A stretch of DNA of 64,000 nucleotides from JBBCJR01 sp037190805 (GTDB taxonomy: Bacteria; Pseudomonadota; Alphaproteobacteria; Sphingomonadales; Sphingomonadaceae). The first letter of the stretch is position 1. Each line of letters begins with the position of its first letter. The notes under the pieces are model-generated. The model had not been told where the DNA came from and did no database searches. It worked only from the letters and a program-made list of their open reading frames with translations. This document shows positions 8,613-17,378 of this stretch, piece by piece. The translations under genes and the position numbers were made by a program. The stretch is taken from the NCBI GenBank assembly GCA_037190805.1, contig JBBCJR010000001.1, forward strand, positions 59,391 through 123,390, read 5' to 3'.

Positions 8613-10054
8613 CGGTGATGCTGGCACCCTCCTATCGCCTTGGCGAATTCCATCGCTTCGCGGCCGCCGCGCGCAGTTTCATCTATCTGCCGGCCGGCGC
8701 GATGTTCGAACTGGACGAGGCGGCGGGGCGTTTGATCCGGCGCCTTTCGGAAGGCGAGGCATCGCACCAGGCGTTGGCCGCCGAGCTGGTGGCGGAAGGC
8801 TATGACCTGCGCGAGGCCGAGCAGCTTCTGGGCGAGTTGCGCCACGCGCGGGTGATCGTCACCGGCGACCAGGTACCCGATCCGGTTGCGAGCCCACCGG
8901 CCGATTTTCCATTGCAGTCGCTGGTGATGAACATCACCAACCAGTGCAACTTGGCCTGCACCTATTGCTACGAGTTCGGCGCCGACAAGATCGCCACGCC
9001 TCAGGGCAAGCCGAAATATATGGATCTGGAGACGGCGCGGGCGTCAGTCGACTTCCTGCTGGCCGAGGCCGGGGGGCGGAAGGCGGTGCATATCACCTTC
9101 TTCGGCGGCGAGACGCTGATGAACTTCCCGCTCCTGAAGGACGTCGTCGTCTATGCGCGCGAGCGGGGAGCTGCCGTGGGCTGCTCGGTCGGATTCAGCC
9201 TGACCACCAACGCCACCCTGCTGACGCCGGAGATCATCGACTTCCTGTCGGAGAACGAGATCGGCGTCACCGTCAGCATGGACGGGCCGCCCGACCTTCA
9301 GGACAAGCGGCGGGTCTATAAAAGCGGGCGCGGCAGCTATGCGGTGATCGAACCCAAGCTGCGCGCCCTGATCGCCAATCACCGGACCCGGGCGATCACC
9401 GCGCGGGTGACGCTGACCGATGGCGTTACCGATGTTGTACGTATCTATCGGCATCTGAAGGACGACCTCGGCTTCCACGAGGTCGGCTTCGCGCCGGTGA
9501 CGGCCTCGGGCGATCAGGGCTATGCGATTTCCGATGCCGACATGGATGCCGTTGTCGACCAGTTTCGCCAGCTGGCGGACGAGTGGCTGTCCTACGCTCT
9601 GCGAGGCCAGATGCATGGCTTCTCGAACGTCAGCGAGACGATCGGCGAGTTGGTCAAGGGCGTCAACAAGTCGCATCCGTGCGGTGCTGGCCTTGGCCTG
9701 CTGGGTGTGGGGCCGTCGGGCGATCTGTCACCCTGCCATCGTTTCGCCGATGCCGATTCACATACGCTTGGCCATATCTCGACCGGTATCGACCAGGAAC
9801 GGCGCGAGGATTTCCTCAACCGCGGACATGTCGGGGCCAAATATGACTGCCAGAGTTGCTGGGCGCGTCCGTTGTGCGCGGGCGGCTGCCATCACGAGGC
9901 GTTCGTCCGCTATGGCGATACCGGGCATGCCAATCTGCATTATTGCGACTGGATCCGCGACTGGACCGATACCTGCCTGAAGATCTACGGCACGGTCAGC
10001 GCGCTCAATCCCGAATTTCTCGACCGATTTGCCGAGAGAAAGGCACTGTCATGA
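8609..10054 (+). CDS. qhpD: Radical SAM/SPASM peptide crosslinking enzyme for the gamma subunit
   Basis: Cytoplasmic radical SAM enzyme (481 aa) known in this family to form the intrapeptidyl Cys-to-Asp/Glu thioether bonds of the amine dehydrogenase gamma subunit. The radical SAM motif CNLACTYC gives cysteines 113, 117 and 120. FFGGETLMNF follows, and the C-terminal SPASM cysteines occur in SHPCGAG, LSPCHRF, CQSCWARPLCAGGC and LHYCDW. The N-terminal 100 residues form a small peptide-recognition-like region. It overlaps qhpA by 4 bases and the gamma subunit gene by 4 bases. Length and motif order fit the family well. Confidence 0.95.
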   Translation: MTVMLAPSYRLGEFHRFAAAARSFIYLPAGAMFELDEAAGRLIRRLSEGEASHQALAAELVAEGYDLREAEQLLGELRHARVIVTGDQVPDPVASPPADFPLQSLVMNITNQCNLACTYCYEFGADKIATPQGKPKYMDLETARASVDFLLAEAGGRKAVHITFFGGETLMNFPLLKDVVVYARERGAAVGCSVGFSLTTNATLLTPEIIDFLSENEIGVTVSMDGPPDLQDKRRVYKSGRGSYAVIEPKLRALIANHRTRAITARVTLTDGVTDVVRIYRHLKDDLGFHEVGFAPVTASGDQGYAISDADMDAVVDQFRQLADEWLSYALRGQMHGFSNVSETIGELVKGVNKSHPCGAGLGLLGVGPSGDLSPCHRFADADSHTLGHISTGIDQERREDFLNRGHVGAKYDCQSCWARPLCAGGCHHEAFVRYGDTGHANLHYCDWIRDWTDTCLKIYGTVSALNPEFLDRFAERKALS

Positions 10055-10395
10055 AGCACTTGCGTCCACTGAACGCCAAGGCGCGCAGGATCGACGACCT
10101 GGTGACGCCACCGGCGGCCGGAGAAGACGATGTCGTGGCGCTGCAGCAGCAGCCCACGCAGCGCAACCATGTGCCGCTGGGATGCTCGCTGTCCTTCTCC
10201 CCCGGCTGGGAAGTCGATGGCGGCGGCGGCACGGCCGGCCTCTGCCAGCCGGCCGAGCGCGACATCTATGACTGCTATGTCACCTGCTTCTGGCCGGTGC
10301 AGGTGCCGGATCATGTCAACAATTCGCCGGACTGGGCCAGCGGTTGCGCCACGGCGACCAAGGACTGGCGCAGCCTGGACATCATCGCTCCCTGA
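10051..10395 (+). CDS. qhpC: Quinohemoprotein amine dehydrogenase gamma subunit (CTQ cofactor, crosslinked)
   Basis: Small catalytic subunit, 114-aa precursor. A leader of about 38 residues (to Gln37-Arg38) is followed by a Cys-rich core. The spacings reproduce every crosslink known in the family: Cys45-Glu54 (+9), Cys65-Asp71 (+6) and Cys79-Asp87 (+8) for thioethers, and Cys75-Trp81 (+6) for the cysteine tryptophylquinone cofactor. Asn39 would be residue 1 if numbered as in the known mature subunits. The ATG at 10051 overlaps the stop of the radical SAM gene. The leader has no Sec-type hydrophobic core, consistent with export by the dedicated ABC transporter in this operon. Confidence 0.93.
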   Translation: MKHLRPLNAKARRIDDLVTPPAAGEDDVVALQQQPTQRNHVPLGCSLSFSPGWEVDGGGGTAGLCQPAERDIYDCYVTCFWPVQVPDHVNNSPDWASGCATATKDWRSLDIIAP

Positions 10396-10433
10396 ACGAG
10401 GGGCGTCGGGCACGGAAAACGAGGGGCGTGTTG

Positions 10434-11528
10434 ATGAATAGGGTGGGTTTAGGCATCGCGCTGCTCGCAGGCGCTATCGGCTGGAACGCGGCGACCGCGG
10501 CGACGCTGTTCATGGGCGTTTATCCCGACCAACTGATCGTGATGGACGAGGCGTCGGGCACGTTGACGGAGAAGATCAAGCTGGAGACCGGCCTGCCGAC
10601 CAGCATTCGCGTGTCGAACGACAAGTCGAAAATCTTCGTCAACACCATCACCACCAGCGGCATCGAGGTCGTCGACATCGCGACGCGCAAGGTGTTGAGC
10701 CGGTTCAGCCTCAACACGCCGACGACGCGTTACCGCTTCAACGGCGGCGCGCCCGACCCGACGGGCCGATATTATTACACGACGCTGATCCAGATCGACA
10801 AAGGCATCGACCGCTACGAAATCAGCAAGCCGCGCTATGCCGTCATCGACCTTCAGGAGCAGAAGGTCGTGCGCACCCGCGATGTCGATCCCGAGGACGA
10901 GCGTGCGACCGCGACCGGCTTCCGCCCAGGCATGATGGTGTCGCAGGACGGGAAGTATTTCTATATTTTCCGGGACAAGGTCGTGGTCGTCAACACGGCG
11001 GACTTGACCGTTGCCGACCGTATCGACCTGGCCAAGACCGAGGCTACGGGACTGGAGACGGCAAGTTTCGGCGCGCCGCTGGAAACGCTGGCCGGCCCGG
11101 ACGAATATGTGTCGCTGTTCAACGCGTCCGATCCCTTTATCCACAACAAGGTCTTCGGCATCGGTCGTTTCAACCTGTCCAGCCGTACATTCGATTTCAA
11201 GCCGATCGGGCCGGTGCCTACGGCGGTTGCCGGCCTCCAGGTCACGCCTGATGCGAAGAAGGCCTATACCGTGGCCACGATCGGCACGTTCGGCAACAAG
11301 CGGTGCGAGTTCTGGCGCTTCGACCTTGCCACCAACACGGTGGAGGACAAGGCGGAGTTCCAGTGCCGCTCGCGCTTCAATCTGGGCATGTCGAGCGACG
11401 GGCGGAAGCTCTACATCTATGGCGCGAGCTATGACCTCGAGGTCTATGACGCCGCCACGCTGAAATATGAACGGACCTGGGACCTCCAGCACGACATCAC
11501 CATGGCCGGGATGCTCATAACCCAGTGA
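10434..11528 (+). CDS. qhpB: Quinohemoprotein amine dehydrogenase beta subunit
   Basis: Periplasmic subunit, 364 aa, with a signal peptide (MNRVGLGIALLAGAIGW, cleavage near AATAA). The rest is a beta-propeller with repeats of the type LYIYGASYDLEVYDAATLKY. In the known enzyme this seven-bladed propeller holds the alpha and gamma subunits together. The start was placed at ATG 10434 because it begins the signal peptide and follows GAGGGGCG; an upstream ATG at 10344 overlaps the gamma gene and adds non-signal residues. The stop overlaps the next start (GTGA). Confidence 0.92.
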   Translation: MNRVGLGIALLAGAIGWNAATAATLFMGVYPDQLIVMDEASGTLTEKIKLETGLPTSIRVSNDKSKIFVNTITTSGIEVVDIATRKVLSRFSLNTPTTRYRFNGGAPDPTGRYYYTTLIQIDKGIDRYEISKPRYAVIDLQEQKVVRTRDVDPEDERATATGFRPGMMVSQDGKYFYIFRDKVVVVNTADLTVADRIDLAKTEATGLETASFGAPLETLAGPDEYVSLFNASDPFIHNKVFGIGRFNLSSRTFDFKPIGPVPTAVAGLQVTPDAKKAYTVATIGTFGNKRCEFWRFDLATNTVEDKAEFQCRSRFNLGMSSDGRKLYIYGASYDLEVYDAATLKYERTWDLQHDITMAGMLITQ

Positions 11529-12541
11529 CGAGTCGGAGCGCGCCCGCGCGCGTCCTGATCCGCGGTGATGGGATCGCGGCGCGCTGCTGCGCCCGTCTGC
11601 TGGGCGTGGCAGGCATCGAGGTGTGGTCCGACCGGGTGGAGCGGCCCCGCGTGCCGGCGATCATGCTGGGCACCGCCGCGCTGGCCCTGATCCGCGACGT
11701 CTTCGACCGGCCCGGACTGTTCATGGATGGGCACCGGATCGAGCGGCGGGCCGTCGCCTGGGGCGGCGACCCTGTTGTCGTCCCCCACAATGCGGTCGTC
11801 GTCGCGGAGGCGGCCCTGATCGCCGCCCTGCCGGGCTGTGAAGCCGCCCGGGGGGATGAGGCGGTCGATTTCACCGTTCATACCGCGCCGATGCCGGCAA
11901 TGTCCCCCCAGCGCCGCTTCGGTTCCCGGCGCGCGGTGGCCGCAGAGGTGGGATTGGTGCAAGGCGTCGATGCCGCTGGCTGCTGGGTCGAGGCGCTGGA
12001 CGCCGGCTGGTTGTTCCTGGTGCCTGGCGCGGAGGGCGCCACCTGGTTGCTGGGGGTTGGTGGCGCGCTGGACGCGCTGGTGGCGCAAAGCCGGCTGGTG
12101 GCACCGATGATCGAGACGGTGGGACGTGCGTCCAACGCCTTCGACACCTGCCCCCGCATCGCGCCGATATTGCATGGCGAGGACTGGCTGCTGTGCGGCA
12201 GCTCGGCGATCGGCTTCGATCCGATCTGCGGCGATGGCGCTGCCCAGGCGGTGCGCGAGGCGATCCTTGCAGCCGCGACCATCGTCGCCATCGTCGAGGG
12301 GGGCGACAGGGCGGCCCTGTTGGCCCATTATCAGTCGATGCTGATTGCGGCGATGCGTCGCCACGTGAAGCTGTGCGCCGATTTCTACGGTGCCGGCGGT
12401 AGCGGGCCGTGGTGGACGGCGGAGCTGGATGCGCTGGTCGCGGGCCACGAATGGCTGACGGCAAGGCTCGCGACGGCGGCCCCGCCACGATATCAGCTGA
12501 ATGGGTTCAGGCTGGTGGAGCGGGAGGGCGGCGTTGACTGA
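11525..12541 (+). CDS. qhpG: FAD-dependent monooxygenase for CTQ biogenesis
   Basis: 338-aa flavoprotein. An N-terminal Rossmann motif (VLIRGDGIAARCCARLL) and a C-terminal FAD-binding motif (IGFDPICGDGAAQAVREAI) are seen. In characterised operons this enzyme hydroxylates the Trp of the crosslinked gamma subunit before quinone formation. Assignment rests on those motifs plus position between the beta subunit and the exporter. Start is GTG 11525, overlapping the preceding TGA. The protein is rather diverged, so similarity alone would suggest only a tryptophan-halogenase-like or PHBH-like oxidoreductase; the operon context decides. Confidence 0.85.
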   Translation: MTSRSAPARVLIRGDGIAARCCARLLGVAGIEVWSDRVERPRVPAIMLGTAALALIRDVFDRPGLFMDGHRIERRAVAWGGDPVVVPHNAVVVAEAALIAALPGCEAARGDEAVDFTVHTAPMPAMSPQRRFGSRRAVAAEVGLVQGVDAAGCWVEALDAGWLFLVPGAEGATWLLGVGGALDALVAQSRLVAPMIETVGRASNAFDTCPRIAPILHGEDWLLCGSSAIGFDPICGDGAAQAVREAILAAATIVAIVEGGDRAALLAHYQSMLIAAMRRHVKLCADFYGAGGSGPWWTAELDALVAGHEWLTARLATAAPPRYQLNGFRLVEREGGVD

Positions 12542-14258
12542 TGACCGATCGCCGGCCGTTCCCGCTGGCCCGACCGATCCCTCGACGTCCGTCGCCTCCT
12601 GGCGATCCTATGGCCGGCTCGGGGTGTTCGTGCGTCCCTATGCGGGGCGACTATTGGTGGTGCTGTTCATCAGCCTACTCGCCACGGGACTCAGCCTTGC
12701 CCAGCCCTATCTGTCGAAACTGATGATCGACGAGGCGCTGCTGCGCCGCGACATGGACGCGTTGATCTGGGTGGCGGGATTGATGTTCGGTGCGGCGGTG
12801 CTGGGCTTCCTGCTCAATATCCTGGCCAGTTATCGCTACGTGTCGGCATCCGCGGGCATGCTGTTCGACATGCGGGTTGCCCTGCTCAGGCATTTGCAGA
12901 CGCTATCGCCGCGTTTCTATGGCGGATTCCGGCTGGGCGACCTGATGTCGCGGATCAACGGCGACATCGGCAATGTCCAGCGCGTCACCGCCGACACGCT
13001 GCTGTCGGTGCTCAGCAACGTCATGTTCTTCATCGGCTGCATCGTGATGATGGTCGGCCTGAACTGGAAACTGTTCCTGGTCAGCGTCGTGCTGGTTCCG
13101 GCCTGCGTGGTCAGCTTCGTCTATTACCAGCGCCGTCTCACCGCCATCACCCGCGAGATGCGCGAGCGCGGCGCCGACCTCGGCAGTCTGTTGGTCGACA
13201 CCATCCTGGGCATGCGGGCCGTGGTGTCGCTGCGCGCGACCGAACACGAGGCGGGGCGTTTCCGCGACCGTAACGACGCCTTCGTCAGTGCCATGCTGCG
13301 CATGCAGATCACCTCGTTCATGTCGGGAGCGCTGCCGGGAACGATCCTGACCGCAGCGACGTCGGCGGTGATCCTCTATGGCGGCTGGCAGATCTTCCAC
13401 GACCAGATGACGATCGGCACGCTGGTCGCCTTCATGGCCTACCATATGCGGCTTTTGACCCCGGTTCAGGTGCTGATGGGGATGACCTCCAGTCTTGCCT
13501 CGGCGCGGGTATCGCTCGCCCGCATCTTCGAGCTGTTCGACACCCCGGCTGATGTCCGCGAGCGCCCCGGCGCGTGTCCGCTTGATGCTGTGCGCGAGGG
13601 GATCAGGCTCGAGGGCGTGTCGATGCGCTATGACCGCGAGGCGGTTCTCGACGGGGTTGACCTGGTCATTCCCGCCGGCAGCTTCTGCGCCATATTGGGG
13701 CCGAGCGGCGTGGGCAAATCGACGCTCGCCGACCTCGTCGTCCGCTATCTCGACCCGGACGCGGGACGCATCCTGATCGACGGCCAGGATATCCGCGATC
13801 TCCGGCTGGATGATCTGAGGCGCGAAGTGATGCTGGTCGACCAGACGCCCTATCTGTTCAACGACAGCATCGCCGCCAACATCGCCTTCGCGCTGCCTGA
13901 TGCCGGCATCGACCGGATCGAGGCGGCCGCTCGCGCGGCCGGGCTGGATGCGTTCGTCCGCCGTCAGCCCCAGGGCTATCAGACCCTGACCGGCGAGCGT
14001 GGGCTGGCGCTGTCCGTCGGCGAGCGTCAGCGGGTGGCGCTGGCCCGCTCGCTGCTGAGGCGACCCTCGGTCCTGATCCTCGATGAGCCGACCTCGGCCC
14101 TCGATGCCGAGCCCGCACGGCTGGTCGCCACCGGCCTGCGCGACGCGTTACCCGATGCGACGATCATCGTCATCACCCACAAGCCGGCGCTGGCGGCGGT
14201 GGCTGACATGATCGTGACGCTGGAGGGTGGTCGGGCCCGGGTGACGCGGCATGGATGA
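12534..14258 (+). CDS. qhpF: ABC exporter (membrane plus ATPase) for the amine dehydrogenase gamma subunit
   Basis: 574-aa half transporter, fused as TMD-NBD. Membrane segments lie in the first 330 residues. The ATPase shows Walker A GPSGVGKST, a Q-loop near LVDQTPYLF, signature LSVGERQRVALARS, Walker B VLILDEPTSALD and the switch His in ITHKP. In this operon type it is required for getting the crosslinked gamma subunit to the periplasm. The start is taken as TTG 12534, behind GGGAGG and overlapping the monooxygenase gene by 8 bases; a GTG at 12501 is possible. The 3' end overlaps the protease gene by 8 bases. Confidence 0.88.
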   Translation: MTDDRSPAVPAGPTDPSTSVASWRSYGRLGVFVRPYAGRLLVVLFISLLATGLSLAQPYLSKLMIDEALLRRDMDALIWVAGLMFGAAVLGFLLNILASYRYVSASAGMLFDMRVALLRHLQTLSPRFYGGFRLGDLMSRINGDIGNVQRVTADTLLSVLSNVMFFIGCIVMMVGLNWKLFLVSVVLVPACVVSFVYYQRRLTAITREMRERGADLGSLLVDTILGMRAVVSLRATEHEAGRFRDRNDAFVSAMLRMQITSFMSGALPGTILTAATSAVILYGGWQIFHDQMTIGTLVAFMAYHMRLLTPVQVLMGMTSSLASARVSLARIFELFDTPADVRERPGACPLDAVREGIRLEGVSMRYDREAVLDGVDLVIPAGSFCAILGPSGVGKSTLADLVVRYLDPDAGRILIDGQDIRDLRLDDLRREVMLVDQTPYLFNDSIAANIAFALPDAGIDRIEAAARAAGLDAFVRRQPQGYQTLTGERGLALSVGERQRVALARSLLRRPSVLILDEPTSALDAEPARLVATGLRDALPDATIIVITHKPALAAVADMIVTLEGGRARVTRHG

Positions 14259-14982
14259 CCGGCTGAAGGCGCTGTCCCACGCCACCGGGCGGGGCGTGAC
14301 GGTCGCGGTAATCGACAGCGGGGTTGCGTACCCCCATCCGCACATCGGGTCCGTCGCGGGCGGCGCGGCGGTGTCAGCTGACGGGACGGTGATGGTCGGT
14401 CTCGCGCATGCCGCTGATCGTCTCGGCCATGGGACAGCGGTGATGGCGGCGATCCAGGAGAAGGCGCCGGACGCCGGCTATTTTGCGGTCAGGGTGTTTC
14501 ACGACGGACTGAAAACGGGCGCGGCAACTCTGCTTCGCGCCATCGACTGGTGTGTCGGGGAAGGCATCGACGTGATCAATCTCAGCCTCGGTACGGTGAA
14601 CGAAGCCCATCGCGACGCCTTCGTGCGGGCCGCCGACCGGGCGGCGGCGGCGGGTTCCGTGCTGGTTGCGGCGCGCGAGGCGGACGGACGACCCTGCTAT
14701 CCCGGCGCGTTGCCGGAGGTGCTGGGCGTCGGCGTCGACTGGGAGTGCCCGCGCGATCATTATCGCGTGACGGACGGGGACGACGGGCGGTTGTTCAGCG
14801 CGTCCGGCTATCCGCGTCCGGTCCCGGGGGTACCGCCAACGCGCAATCTCTACGGCATCAGCTTTGCCGTCGCCAACATGACCGGGTTCGTCGCCCGGGC
14901 GTGCGAAGTGCTGGGCCAGAGGGAACGCGGCCTGTCCGGGATCGCGGAGGTGCGCGCGCTGCTGGCGTCGGGAGCCACGTGA
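14251..14982 (+). CDS. qhpE: Subtilisin-like serine protease, gamma-subunit leader peptidase
   Basis: 243-aa S8-family protease with a complete triad: Asp22 (VAVIDSGVAYPH), His60 (RLGHGTAVM) and Ser204 (YGISFAVAN). It is short, with no signal peptide or propeptide, which fits the cytoplasmic protease known to remove the gamma-subunit leader after crosslinking. Last gene of the operon; the ATG lies within the end of the exporter gene. A 143-base gap follows before the pyrophosphatase gene. The AraC-type regulator found with some such operons is not seen nearby. Confidence 0.88.
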   Translation: MDDRLKALSHATGRGVTVAVIDSGVAYPHPHIGSVAGGAAVSADGTVMVGLAHAADRLGHGTAVMAAIQEKAPDAGYFAVRVFHDGLKTGAATLLRAIDWCVGEGIDVINLSLGTVNEAHRDAFVRAADRAAAAGSVLVAAREADGRPCYPGALPEVLGVGVDWECPRDHYRVTDGDDGRLFSASGYPRPVPGVPPTRNLYGISFAVANMTGFVARACEVLGQRERGLSGIAEVRALLASGAT

Positions 14983-15125
14983 ACCACCGCAGCATGAACT
15001 GCTTGCCCCGCCGTCCGCAACCTGCCTACAACTTGTCGCACTGAAGTCAGCCTGGAGGTTAAATGCGTCCGGCATGAACTGATAACTATCGCCGGGCGCC
15101 CTCCGTGCAGAGGGGACCTGCTTCG

Positions 15126-17288
15126 ATGAACGTGATTTTCGTCGTGATTTTGTGCGGCCTAGCCGCCGTGTTCTACGGTTTGATCACCAGTCGCGCCGTG
15201 CTGGCCGCGCCGGCGGGCAATGAGCGGATGCAGCAGATTGCCGGCGCCATTCAGGAAGGCGCCAAGGCCTATCTTGGCAAGCAATATACCGCGATCGCGG
15301 TGGTCGGCGTCGTCGTCGCCGTGCTCGTCGCCTATTTCCTCGGCCTTTATGCGGTCGCCGGCTTCGTGCTGGGCGCACTGCTGTCGGGGCTCACCGGCTT
15401 TATCGGCATGAACATCTCGGTCCGGGCCAATGTGCGGACGGCCGAAGCGGCGCGCAGCAGCTTGCAGGGGGGGCTGACGCTGGCGTTCCGCTCGGGCGCT
15501 GTCACCGGCATGCTCGTCGCCGGCTTGGCGCTGCTCGCGATCGCTGGCTTCTACTGGTATCTGACCGCCGTTTCGGGCGTGTCGGTGTCCGATCCGTCGG
15601 GCCGAAGGGTGATCGTCGACGCGCTGGTGGCGCTGTCGTTCGGCGCCTCGCTGATTTCGATCTTCGCGCGCCTCGGCGGTGGTATCTTCACCAAGGCGGC
15701 CGATGTCGGCGCCGATCTGGTCGGCAAGGTCGAGGCGGGAATCCCGGAGGACGACCCCCGCAACCCGGCGGTGATCGCGGACAATGTCGGCGACAATGTC
15801 GGCGACTGCGCCGGCATGGCGGCCGATCTTTTCGAAACCTATGTCGTCACCATCGGCGCGACCATGGTGTTGACCGCGCTGCTGGTCGGCGGGCCGCAGC
15901 TTGGAGAATTGATGACATTGCCGCTGCTGGTCGGCGGCGTGTGTATCCTGACCTCGATCGTGGGCACCTTCTTCGTCCGCCTCGGCGGCGGCCAGTCGAT
16001 CATGGGGGCGCTCTATAAGGGCTTCATCGTTACCGCGTTGCTGTCGGTGCCAGCGCTCTATTTCGCCACCGCCTGGCTGTTCCCGGACATGGGGGCGGTG
16101 ATCGGCGGTGCGGTCGAGGCGGCCGGCGTCGATGTCGAGGGTCAGGTGGCTGTCGAGGCCGTCGGCGCCGGCTTCTCCGCCATGGACCTGTTCTGGTGCA
16201 TGCTGATCGGCCTTGTCGTCACCGGGCTGATCGTCTGGATCACCGAATATTATACCGGCACCAACTATCGCCCGGTGCGCTCGATCGCCAAGGCGTCGGA
16301 GACCGGGCACGGCACCAACATCATCCAGGGCCTCGCCGTCAGCCTGGAGGCGACGGCGCTGCCGACGCTGGTGATCTGCGCCGGCATCATCGCCAGCTAT
16401 CAGTTCGCCGGGCTGATCGGCATCGCCTTTGCCGCGACGTCGATGCTGGCGCTGGCGGGCATGGTCGTCGCGCTCGACGCCTATGGCCCCGTCACCGACA
16501 ATGCCGGCGGCATCGCCGAGATGGCGGGGCTGGAAGGGGAGGTGCGCGATCGCACCGACGCGCTCGATGCGGTGGGCAACACGACCAAGGCGGTGACCAA
16601 GGGCTATGCCATCGGTTCGGCGGGCCTGGCCGCGCTGGTGCTGTTCGGCGCCTACACGACCGACCTCAACACCTTCTTCGCCGACGTCCGCGTCGATTTC
16701 TCGCTATCCAACCCCTATGTCGTCGTCGGCCTGCTGCTGGGCGCGTTGCTGCCCTATATCTTCGGCGCGATGGGGATGACGGCGGTCGGTCGCGCGGCGG
16801 GCGCGGTTGTCGAAGAGGTGCGGGCCCAGTTCCGTGACAATCCGGGCATCATGGATGGCACCAGCCGGCCCAACTACGGACGCACGGTCGGCCTCGTCAC
16901 CCAGGCAGCGATCCGCGAGATGATCATCCCGTCGCTGCTGCCGGTGCTGGCGCCCATCGTGGTCTATTTCGTCATCACCGCCGTCGCCGGCCAGGCGAAC
17001 GGTTTCGCGGCGCTGGGGGCGCTGCTGCTGGGCGTCATCGTCTCGGGGCTGTTCGTCGCCCTGTCGATGACCTCGGGTGGCGGCGCCTGGGACAATGCCA
17101 AGAAGTTCATCGAGGACGGCAACCATGGCGGCAAGGGGTCGGAAGCGCACAAGGCGGCGGTGACCGGCGATACGGTGGGCGATCCCTACAAGGACACCGC
17201 CGGCCCAGCGGTCAATCCGATGATCAAGATCACCAACATCGTCGCGCTGCTGTTGCTGGCTGCGCTGTCCGGCCACGGCGCACTGTAG
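15126..17288 (+). CDS. hppA: Membrane-bound proton-translocating pyrophosphatase
   Basis: 720-aa integral membrane enzyme coupling PPi hydrolysis to ion pumping. Family motifs are present: DNVGDNVGDCAGMAADLFE, DAYGPVTDNAGGIAEM and the C-terminal GDTVGDPYKDTAGPAVNP. The residue that separates classes reads Lys in GNTTKAVTKG, which marks the K+-independent, H+-pumping class rather than the K+-dependent one (Ala there). The start is ATG 15126 (MNVIFVVILCGL, first helix); an in-frame ATG at 15105 adds seven polar residues. Stands alone between the amine dehydrogenase operon and hrcA. Confidence 0.96.
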   Translation: MNVIFVVILCGLAAVFYGLITSRAVLAAPAGNERMQQIAGAIQEGAKAYLGKQYTAIAVVGVVVAVLVAYFLGLYAVAGFVLGALLSGLTGFIGMNISVRANVRTAEAARSSLQGGLTLAFRSGAVTGMLVAGLALLAIAGFYWYLTAVSGVSVSDPSGRRVIVDALVALSFGASLISIFARLGGGIFTKAADVGADLVGKVEAGIPEDDPRNPAVIADNVGDNVGDCAGMAADLFETYVVTIGATMVLTALLVGGPQLGELMTLPLLVGGVCILTSIVGTFFVRLGGGQSIMGALYKGFIVTALLSVPALYFATAWLFPDMGAVIGGAVEAAGVDVEGQVAVEAVGAGFSAMDLFWCMLIGLVVTGLIVWITEYYTGTNYRPVRSIAKASETGHGTNIIQGLAVSLEATALPTLVICAGIIASYQFAGLIGIAFAATSMLALAGMVVALDAYGPVTDNAGGIAEMAGLEGEVRDRTDALDAVGNTTKAVTKGYAIGSAGLAALVLFGAYTTDLNTFFADVRVDFSLSNPYVVVGLLLGALLPYIFGAMGMTAVGRAAGAVVEEVRAQFRDNPGIMDGTSRPNYGRTVGLVTQAAIREMIIPSLLPVLAPIVVYFVITAVAGQANGFAALGALLLGVIVSGLFVALSMTSGGGAWDNAKKFIEDGNHGGKGSEAHKAAVTGDTVGDPYKDTAGPAVNPMIKITNIVALLLLAALSGHGAL

Positions 17289-17305
17289 CGGAAGGGGTCT
17301 GCTAT

Positions 17306-17329
17306 GGGAGGGGTGGCGGTGCCCCTCCC
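17306..17329 (+). terminator. Hairpin after hppA
   Basis: Perfect 8-bp stem GGGAGGGG/CCCCTCCC around TGGCGGTG, 18 bases past the hppA stop. It is followed by AAAAACC rather than a T-run, so intrinsic termination is plausible from stem strength but not textbook. Confidence 0.5.
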
Positions 17330-17342
17330 AAAAACCACTGCA

Positions 17343-17371
17343 TTGAGCACGCTCCGTCTTCATCCTATCTA
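17343..17371 (+). promoter_or_regulatory. Sigma-70-like promoter of hrcA, probably leaderless transcript
   Basis: TTGAGC, 17 bases, TATCTA, ending 7 bases before the hrcA ATG. Transcription would start at or next to the ATG, and no Shine-Dalgarno sequence is present (AGGGCGTC only). No CIRCE element was found here. Confidence 0.5.
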
Positions 17372-17378
17372 GGGCGTC

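Noticed and set aside
6372..8627. Very long (751 codons) minus-strand frame over the qhpA region
   Set aside because: No domain pattern, compositional shadow of the plus-strand dihaem subunit, and it runs into the IS inverted repeat.
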